A stretch of DNA of 8,809 bases from Deltaproteobacteria bacterium (lineage in GTDB: Bacteria > Desulfobacterota > Desulfomonilia > UBA1062). Within the stretch, counting starts at the first letter, position 1. Every line of letters starts with the position of its first letter. The stretch lies in assembly GCA_023230665.1 (NCBI GenBank), contig JALNWY010000126.1, forward strand, positions 1-8,809. The letters are read 5' to 3'. Below the pieces are notes generated by a model that saw nothing but the letters and a program-made list of their open reading frames with translations, was not told the origin of the DNA and searched no databases. Both the position numbers and the translations under genes were made by a program. Shown here in pieces: positions 1-7,600 of the stretch.

Positions 1-1
1 A

Positions 2-205
2 GATCTGCTCGTCATTGCGGGGAACGGCGAATCCGTGATCAATGAGGAGTTGAAGGGATTGGCCTTACAGGGAATAGACTTTGTGGAGCTCGAGGATGCA
101 GCGACCTGTCTGCGCGGCATCCGTAGGGGGGCGAACGAGAACATCAGGCTCTCCAATGCGGTGGGCGAGCTTTTCATGAGGTTGCAGCAGATAGTGTCCG
201 CATAG
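2..205 (+). CDS. C-terminal end of an unrecognised protein (5' truncated by window edge)
   Basis: An open frame enters from the left edge and ends at TAG 203-205, giving 67 residues. They begin DLLVIAGNGES, continue through GIDFVELEDAATC and end in LFMRLQQIVSA. The composition is that of a soluble alpha/beta protein: a hydrophobic beta strand followed by a Gly-rich turn (LLVIAGNGES), then amphipathic helices. There is no signal peptide or membrane segment in the visible part. I do not recognise the family. The gene points toward the transglutaminase-like gene (convergent), so the two are not co-transcribed. The opposite strand carries a 78-codon open frame (65-301) with unprotein-like content, which I treat as a shadow. 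Confidence that this frame is coding is moderate, because only the tail is visible. Confidence 0.6.
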   Translation, partial: DLLVIAGNGESVINEELKGLALQGIDFVELEDAATCLRGIRRGANENIRLSNAVGELFMRLQQIVSA

Positions 206-229
206 CTTGCGAGTACGGGCTTGCATGCA

Positions 230-256
230 GGCGCCCGACAGACCCTTGAAGGCGCC
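230..256 (+). other. GC-rich inverted repeat downstream of the truncated gene
   Basis: The six-base arms GGCGCC (230-235 and 251-256) are self-complementary and enclose 15 nt. They lie 24 nt after the TAG stop. The right arm is followed by CCCTTT rather than a T-run, so this may mark the transcript 3' end or be chance. The arms also read as a direct repeat GGCGCCC. Confidence 0.25.
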
Positions 257-323
257 CCTTTCCAGCCCATGCAGAAAGACAAGGCCCAAGGCTTGAACCA
301 TAACAGGTCATATGTGCAAGCAG

Positions 324-361
324 GCCTGGCTTGGTCGCAAGGGGGGACCACGCATCCAGGC
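324..361. other. Two-step hairpin, possible structured RNA or terminator
   Basis: The outer arms GCCTGG (324-329) and CCAGGC (356-361) are perfectly complementary. Inside them TGGTC (332-336) pairs with GACCA (346-350), leaving a 9-nt purine-rich loop and a 2/5-nt internal loop. That makes 11 base pairs in a 38-nt element. No T-run follows on either strand, so an intrinsic terminator is not well supported. It sits in the middle of the convergent intergenic region. Confidence 0.3.
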
Positions 362-471
362 GGGCTCACATGAGGTATTGGTCCATCTGTTGTGAACCCG
401 TCCTCGGTTTGGCTCCTGCAACTGAAAAGAAAAACTCCTTTCCTTTTTGCTATGATGCGCCAATAAGAAAA

Positions 472-1380
472 TCAGTCCATCCAGACATGCAACCCCTTTC
501 CCCTGACGTGGAATCTGCTGAAGCCGGATATGGGGTTTGCCGGGGAGCTTTTCATCACATGAAATGCAACATAGTCTGAGTGATTTTCTAAAAAAGTGTT
601 CTTGTGCGGGTCAGCGATCCTCCAGGATCCCTGGAAGTAAAATTCTGCCCAATTGTGATATTGGTTGGACTTCAGGATGGAATTTTGGCTGCAGATATAC
701 CCCCCTAAGCATCTGGCCGGTATTCCCTCCGTCCTGCAGAGAGCAACAAAAAGATACATATATTCGGTGCAGTCACCCTTTTGGTTCTGTAAGGCATATA
801 AGGCGCCTCGCTCATTGTGTAGGTATCCCGGAGAACTCATGTTTTCCACTATCCAATGGAATATTGACTCGACAGTGCCCATGAGATGGTTTTTATGAAG
901 CTGTTGAGCCAGTGTACGTATCTCTCTATTGTCGCACTCGATGAATCTTTCGGGTAGAAGGTATTCTTCAAGGTTGTCTGGCGATGATTGGTTCGGGGTT
1001 TTTGAGAACACGAGGTCTACGTCAACAGTTATTCGTTTTGAGCCATAGGGAGGGATGAAGTCGAAGACATAATGGAGAATTTGATTTTGATATTCGTCTG
1101 TGATCAGTTCGTAATGGTTTGAGCTGCTTATCTTTGTGCATATTTGGGTAGGTGTAACCTTTACCGGGGCATATGTCCAGAAATGGACATCTCTGGCCAC
1201 ATTGGGACTTCTGTTTTCTATGGTATAGGCATATCGTATATGCCTTGATAATTGATGGCTTGTCCTTTGAAAAGATTTATCCGGAGATGAGAATGAATAG
1301 CTCTCTCCGGGAATGAAAAAAGCAATGATGGCCAAAATAATGAAACAATGAGGAGCTGATGTGGGTTGAGTAAATGCCAT
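472..1380 (-). CDS. Secreted transglutaminase-like (cysteine-protease fold) protein
   Basis: 302 aa. Residues about 12-30 are hydrophobic and end near GESYS, consistent with a Sec signal peptide, although the n-region has no Lys or Arg. Residues about 40-130 form a beta-rich N-terminal domain. Residues about 150-260 are the transglutaminase-like core (the fold of Pfam PF01841), with the triad Cys204 in KGDCTEY, His242 in YHNWAEF and Asp257 in RIADPHK. The triad is complete, so the enzyme is probably active as a transglutaminase, amidase or protease; the family does not settle which. The predicted site of action is periplasmic or extracellular. ATG 1380 is preceded in frame by a TAA nine bases upstream, so no longer start exists; GAGAG about 10 nt upstream is a weak ribosome site. 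The gene is divergent from the giant secreted protein, which is a plausible but unproven substrate. Confidence 0.88.
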   Translation of the reverse strand: MAFTQPTSAPHCFIILAIIAFFIPGESYSFSSPDKSFQRTSHQLSRHIRYAYTIENRSPNVARDVHFWTYAPVKVTPTQICTKISSSNHYELITDEYQNQILHYVFDFIPPYGSKRITVDVDLVFSKTPNQSSPDNLEEYLLPERFIECDNREIRTLAQQLHKNHLMGTVESIFHWIVENMSSPGYLHNERGALYALQNQKGDCTEYMYLFVALCRTEGIPARCLGGYICSQNSILKSNQYHNWAEFYFQGSWRIADPHKNTFLENHSDYVAFHVMKSSPANPISGFSRFHVRGKGLHVWMD

Positions 1381-1575
1381 GCAGTATTATCTCTCAAATA
1401 TGATATGTTGCAATCTGTAAAAAACAATAACCGATTTTTTGGTCAATGACATATGTACCACAACATGTAAACCATATATGCTCATGGAAGAAGTAAGCTA
1501 TGAAGATAATTCATAAAGCAGCATGGATTCAAGAAAATAAAATTCAACGCATTTTGTTATGGAATGTAATATAAA

Positions 1576-1598
1576 ATAGCGCTATACTGCAATAGTAT
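1576..1598 (+). promoter_or_regulatory. Overlapping palindromes on a -10-like hexamer (candidate operator/promoter)
   Basis: ATAGCGCTAT (1576-1585) is a perfect 10-bp palindrome. It overlaps a second inverted repeat, ATACT-gcaat-AGTAT (1584-1598). The hexamer TATACT (1583-1588, five of six matches to TATAAT) lies across the junction, about 60 nt ahead of the TTG start. This layout would suit a repressor site on the promoter of the giant-protein operon. No convincing -35 lies 16-18 nt upstream. Confidence 0.3.
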
Positions 1599-1633
1599 GT
1601 TTTTTGTTTTGATTGCTTTGCCATATTTGATTT

Positions 1634-1640
1634 GAGGAGA
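1634..1640 (+). promoter_or_regulatory. Shine-Dalgarno that decides the giant-protein start
   Basis: GAGGAGA holds AGGAG at 1635-1639, exactly 7 nt before TTG 1647. The longer open frame could be started at TTG 1632, but that codon overlaps this site and has no ribosome site of its own. The downstream gene in the operon uses the same AGGAG with the same 7-nt spacing. Confidence 0.7.
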
Positions 1641-1646
1641 GTTACA

Positions 1647-4600
1647 TTGAACATTAAACCAATCTCTATTTCTGTCTTCGCCAGCCATTTATTAGCTTCG
1701 TTAGTTCTCTTTGTCGGGGGTCTTTTATTCCCTGAGACATCTTATTCTCTTGACAGCTCTGTTTGTGCAACTATCAAGCTTGAAATAAGTCAGGATGTTG
1801 CATTTGAGCGGCAGTCTTTTGATGCGCAACTGCGTATTGAAAATGGGTTTCCCCGGCTTCGGCTGGATGATGTCGATGTAAAGGTGTTTTTTACCGATGA
1901 GGCAGGTCTGCCTGTGGCCGCAAGCTCTGACCCGCAAAATACCGATGCGCTGTTCTACATTCGACAGAGCAGCATGCAGAATATTGATGATACCAACGGC
2001 ACAGGGATTGTGCAGCCGTTATCGCGAGTAGATGTTCGCTGGATCATTATCCCTTCTCCCGGTGCATCGAATAGTGATGGCGCGGGCTCGATATACCATG
2101 TCGGGGCGAGATTAGGCTATTCAATCAATGGCAAGGCGTACACGCATGAAGCAACTCCTGTGGAAATCCAGGTAAAACCCATGCCGATCATCACCCTGGA
2201 TTATTTTCTTCCTGAAAATGTATATGGAGACGATGCGTTCACACCGGAGATCGAGCCGTCGGTTCCCTTTATCTTCGGGTTGCGGGCGAGCAACAACGGA
2301 CAGGGTGCTGTTCGGAATCTTCAGATCAGTACGGCTCAGCCAAAGATTATCGATAATGAACAGGGGTTGATAGCCAATTATGTGATCACAAGCGGTGATG
2401 TGGACGGAAAGGCTGTAACACCGAGTTTTACAGTCAGTCTTGGGGATATCGGTTCGAACGAGTGTGCTATAGCCAGATGGATAATGACCTGTTCGTTTTC
2501 CGGGCGGTTCTCTGATTTTACAGCAGAGTATTCCCACTCGGATAATCTCGGAGGTCAGCTCACCTCCTTGATCCAGGGAGTCGCCACCCATACCCTGGTC
2601 AAGGATGTGCTCATGGAAGGCTCGGGAAAAGACGGCATCCTCGATTTTCTCATCATAGATAATGGTACATACACAGTATTGGAGTCACAGAACACGCAGA
2701 CAGGCGTGGTTGATCTTTCCGGTTCATCCGAGCTGAACGGAGCATGGGATGAATATGCCTTAAGATGTCCGGCGAGCAGTGGCTATATATTCGTGAGCCT
2801 GCCCGACCCCCTCCTTGGAGCAAAAGAGGTCAGGGAAGTTGTTCGCTCAGATGGCAAATGGATCCGGGGCGACAATGTATGGCTCTCGAAAAGGAGAAAC
2901 GCCCAAAGGCAATGGGAGTATTTCATAAACCTCTTTGATCAGGATACCACGGGTTCATATAGAATCGTTTTTGGAGGTGCGGCACAGACTGAGCATGCGC
3001 CGGTCTTACAATTCATTCCGGATCGTACAGTCCTGGAAGGCAATCAACTCACGTTTCTGGTAGAGGCGACAGACGCGGATGGAGAGATCCCCTCGTTATA
3101 TGCTCGGTATCTTCCCGCCGGAGCCGAGTTTGTCAATCACAATAACGGGAAAGGGTCTTTCAGTTGGCATACACACATTGGTCAGGCAGGGGCCTACACG
3201 GTCGTTTTCGGTGCATCTGACGGGAAGCAGGAGCATACCCGCCAGGCAGTTATCCGCGTACTTTCACAAACTAATTCCTCGGATGATCAGAACGGTAATG
3301 GAATTCCTGATACATGGGAGCTCGCCCATTTTGGCAATCTCGACCGGGACGGTACAGGCGATTACGACAACGATGGCATTTCCGATCTTGAGGAGTTCCT
3401 CCGGGGCAGCGATCCTACGGTTGCGAACAGCGCCCCCACAGTTCCCGTGATATTTTCCCCAGCAAACAACACTGAAATAACAACGCAGCAGACGATTTTG
3501 ACCCTTGAAGAGAGCACGGACCCTGACGGAGATCCGTTATATTATTCTTATGAATTGTATGCAGACGAGGGTATGACCAGGCTGGTCGCCAATGTGGCCG
3601 CTATCCCATCTACTTCATGGATACTGCCCGTAGAGCTGAACGACAATAGCCTTTACTACTGGCGGGCGCAGGCGAGCGACAAGTTTGCTCTGACAAACTG
3701 GGCATATGGCAGTTTCTTTGTGAACACGGCAAACGATGCCCCGACTGCGCCGCAGATCATTGCCTCATCCGAGTTCGATACATGCACACCCTTGCTCCAG
3801 ATCACGAACAGCCATGACCCGGACAATGATATTTTGAGCTATACCTTCGAAGTATATGCAGACAGCGGTCTCACTGATCTGGTGTCTTCAGTTTCCGGGG
3901 TCGCACAAGGACAGGATGGCACGACCTCCTGGACGGTAAGTACGCCATTGATGAATAATACCGAGTATTATTGGAGGGTTGTTGTAACCGACGAGCACGG
4001 TTTGACCGCAGAGTCGGATATCTCATCTTTCCTGATTCACACAGAGAATACTGCGCCCTCCGCTCCAGCCATAAACTTCCCAGCGGTGGGATCGGAGATT
4101 ACGAGCACTCAGGTTGTTCTCTCGGTGTTCAATGCGACAGATGGAGAAGGTGATCCGCTTACATATTTCTTCGAGATAGATAGGGTCAATACATTCGACA
4201 GTCCCGGCCTTGTGGTATTTGCAGAGGTGACAGAGCAGGCAGTGACAACTTCCTGCACGATTGCAGAGCTCTCTGACAATACGCTCTACTACTGGAGGGT
4301 AAGGGCCGGCGACGGCATGGCGGATAGCCCCTGGTGCACCGGCAGTTTTTTTGTGAACACGGCAAACGATGCGCCCTCAGGCCCTGTGCTGAAGAATCCG
4401 GCGGACCAGGCATGGGTAAACACGCTTACCCCGATATTAGAGATCTTCCCGTCATCAGATGTCGACAGGGACGCGATAACCTATACCTTCGAGGTCTATG
4501 CCGATGCGGATCTCCAGACGCCGGTGGCATCCACTGGAACCGATGCCTGCTCCTGGATGATGCCGGTCAATCTGAGCGACAACACTTGGTACTATTGGCG

Positions 4601-7600
4601 AGTCCAGGCAAGAGACGAGCACGGCCTTGCAAGCCCCTGGATGCAGACGGCGCGGTTCTTTGTGAACAACGACAACATTGACGACGCGCCTGTTCTCAGC
4701 TTCGTGCAGCCTGGGGGGGATGTGAACACCAATGCCGAGTCGTTCGAGGTCATCTGGGACGACCAGGATCCTGACAGCAATGCGATGATTTCGCTGTACT
4801 ATGCATTTGATTGCAGCGGGACCGGAGGAATCCTGATCGCGGACTCCATCCAGGAGGACCCTGACGGCGAAGATGACCGGTACCTGTGGGATCTTGCAGG
4901 CCTGGCAGACGACACCTATTATCTCTATGCCGTGATCGCCGACAGCACCACATCGGTGATTGTGACCTGCCCGCATAAGGTCACTATCGACAGAATTCCG
5001 CCTGTTGTAGCTGCCAATCCGCCCGGGGGAGTGTATTCTACCCTGCAGGATATCACCCTTTCTTCGAACGAGCCTGCGGATATCTACTATACACTTGACG
5101 GGACAGAGCCGACGACAGCTTCGATGATGTACCATGCCCCCATTCAGATCGACTGTGACCGTACGCTCAAGTTCATGGCAGTAGATTATGCGGACAATGA
5201 GAGCGCGGTCGTGACAGCGGGCTATGTGATCCAGTCCGAGCTGATCGTTACTGCGCGGACCGATTCGGGCAGTGCGATCTCTGCGAACTGGAACGTGTAT
5301 GTACACCGTGCGGACGGTACGGCTACCGGGGGCAGTGCAAAGACCGATGCAGACGGCATTGCTCACTTCGATCCGCAGAGCTTTGCCGCAGGCAGCTACA
5401 AGTTCAGGCTTTCTTACATGGGTTCGAGCTTCTGGAGCCCGATAATCACCGTGCCCGAAACGCTCGTTGCAGAGATTGTGGTGGAGCACGAGACTGTCCA
5501 TGTGGAGGTGGGCAAGACCACCGGGACGATTGGCGCAGGGGCGAGCGTTTATGTGTTCAACGATGCCGGGACCATTGCATGGGGCATAGTGGGCACAACG
5601 GATGCAGAGGGTGTTGCAACGTTGAGTCTGCCAGCCGGAGCGGGCTTCAGGTTCCGAATCAATTACATGGGCAACACCTATTGGAGTGACATTTATACGG
5701 TGACATCGGATGTTGCGAACGATCTGAGTGTTAATACCGGCGGCGGTCTGGTCAGTCTGAGGGTATGCTGGGCGCCTGATTCTCCGCTGGCGAACCTCGG
5801 GACCATGCTCTACGATGGAACCCGGGTCATATACCGAGGCCTGTCGGCAACCACGAATACGGACGGGCTTGTGCTGTATGACATTCCGGAGGGTTCATAT
5901 TCGATACGGGTGAGCTACCAGGGCGGGGTGTTCTGGACCGAGCCTATCCAGGTATCGACCAATATGGACATAGACTTCGTGATTCCGCATGAATACGTGG
6001 ACGTCACGGTGCAGGCCGTCTATCAGGGGGTGGCGACACCCTGGCCGGACCTCAGCGTATATCTGTACGGCGAGAACCAGACGTATTACCGGGGCCAGGT
6101 ATACCAGACCGATGCTCAGGGCAAGGTGACATTCGTGGTGCCTGAGCTCGCCAGCAAGGCCAAGGCGAGCTGCCTGGGCCGGACCTGCTGGAGCGATACC
6201 TTCACCTGGCAGGACATAAGCATAGACATTCCCATGGCGGAAGCGGAAGTGGTTGTAACGAGCGCCTCTCAGCCGGTTGCCGGGCTCACCGTGTATGCAT
6301 ACACTGCGCAGCAGATATGGACGAATGTTTCCGGTACGACCGATACCGAAGGCAAGGTCAGGCTCCGTCTGCCCGTAGGGAGTTATGTTTTCAGGGCCAC
6401 CTATCTGGGCAACACCTACTGGACCGATGCGAGCACGATCATGCAGGACACTGTAAACCAGGTTGCGCTTTCAACCGGCGGCGGAAGCTTCCAGTTGAAC
6501 GTGAGCGGGGTGAATGGGGCACCTCTCCCGGGCTTGAATTGCGATGTATACGACAGCATCGGCACCACATACCTCGGCCGGAGAGGTTTGACCGACAGCA
6601 TCGGCAATGTGAGCTTCGACTTGAGCAGCGGCGATTACCGGTTCCTCGTGAGATACATGGGGGCGGAGTATTGGAGCGACGCGGTGAGCGTGCCGGGCAC
6701 TCTGTCCGCCCAGGTGCTGGTGGCGCATGAATGGGTTGATGTCCAGGTGGACAAATCAACCGGTCATATAGCCGGTGCAGACGTCTACCTGTTCAACGGA
6801 GCAGGCACCATGTGCTGGAGCGTGGTGGACAAGACCGATGCGGACGGCGTGGCATCGTTCTATCTGCCCGTGGGCCTGAGTTTCAGCTTCCGGGCGAACT
6901 ATATGGGCAACGTCTATTGGAGCGCACCACATACCGTAACATCGGGTGGGATCAACTCGGTGTTTGTCAATGCCGGAGGCGGGCTCTACCAGCTGACCGT
7001 GCTCAAGAAGGCAGGTCGGCCGTTACCGGGCCTGTCGGCCTATCTTTTCGACGCGACAGGGGCCGTTTATCGCGGAATCACTGCTGTTACCGATGAAAGC
7101 GGTGCAGCGATATTTGACGTGCCCGCAGGGACGTACTCGGTGCGGGTGGACTATCAGGGGGGCCATTTCTGGACACAGCCCATCGAGATACTCGCTGATA
7201 CCGCTGAGGTGTTGGTTATTCAGCACCAAGACGTGATCGTATCGATCCTGGGTGTATTTCAGGGCATGCCTCAGCCGGTTTCGGACCTCGGTGTGTATCT
7301 GTTCTCCGAGCAGGGTGTGTGGCGAGGGCAGATGCATGAGTCGAACACATCCGGTCGGGTAACATTCAATGTGCCGCAGCTGCCGAACAAAGCACGGACA
7401 AGCTACCTCGGCCGGACCTATTGGAGCGACATGTTCACCTGGAAAGATGCAGAGGTAGGCATTCCTATGGGAAGGGTGGAGGTGACGGTCACGGACAATT
7501 CACAACAGGTTCCTGGAATATCGATACACGTCTTTTCAGATCAAGGGGCAGACCTCGGTATTTCAGGTTCTACGGATGCAGAGGGCAAGGTCTTGTTTAC

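Larger units (their letters stand above)
206..471. other. Convergent intergenic region with two inverted repeats
   Basis: This 266-nt stretch between two convergent genes has no gene I can support. It holds a GGCGCC/GGCGCC inverted repeat (230-235 with 251-256, 15-nt loop) and a two-step hairpin at 324-361. Near the left end of the minus-strand gene, 423-447 is a purine-run/pyrimidine-run stretch. Read on the minus strand it gives A5, a purine spacer, then U5CU4, a weak terminator-like arrangement for the transglutaminase-like transcript. None of these is a textbook intrinsic terminator. Confidence 0.4.
1381..1646. promoter_or_regulatory. AT-rich divergent intergenic region
   Basis: 266 nt separate the starts of the transglutaminase-like gene (leftward) and the giant-protein gene (rightward), and must hold both promoters. 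It is clearly AT-richer than the flanking genes and has short palindromes such as ACATATGT (1449-1456) and ACATGT (near 1464), besides the cluster at 1576-1598. Leftward, TTGCAA and GATAAT spaced 16 nt lie just before the ATG, but so close that the transcript would lack a leader. Rightward, the best -10-like hexamer is TATACT (1583-1588), with only a poor -35 candidate. I cannot fix either start site. Confidence 0.5.
3432..4685 (+). repeat. Four tandem FnIII-like units in the giant protein
   Basis: The units begin at 3432, 3738, 4053 and 4371 and are 102-106 codons long. Each opens with AP(T/S)xP, carries an acidic turn (DPDGDP, DPDNDI, GEGDP, DVDRDA), then YxFE(V/L)YAD-like strands in three of four, and the hallmark (D/N)NxxYYWR late in the unit. 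Three of them end in a phenylalanine-rich strand such as GSFFVNTAND. Unit 3 departs most, with a FEIDRVNTFD strand in place of the EVYAD type. Confidence 0.75.

Noticed and set aside
65..301. 78-codon minus-strand open frame at the left edge
   Set aside because: It lies opposite a better plus-strand frame, has no clear ribosome site, and its content (many Arg, His and Cys) looks like a shadow.
472..1380. Transglutaminase-like protein as LapG
   Set aside because: The triad fold is shared, but the N-terminal beta domain and motifs differ, and the neighbouring giant protein has no LapA-type N-terminal retention module or type I secretion signal.
1218..1427. 69-codon minus-strand frame overlapping the transglutaminase-like start, with a hydrophobic stretch
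   Set aside because: Possible frameshifted signal peptide, but the main frame already has its own signal peptide and a TAA just upstream of its ATG, so no frameshift is needed.
3282..3419. Ca-binding segment as a dockerin, which would imply a cellulosome
   Set aside because: It lacks the paired 22-residue dockerin repeats, and no cohesin or glycoside hydrolase is present; a thrombospondin-3/EF-hand-like linker fits better.
4455..5501. 348-codon minus-strand open frame inside the giant gene
   Set aside because: Rich in Arg, His, Val and Ile with no domain logic; it is the antisense of well-structured FnIII, Ig and chitobiase-like domains.
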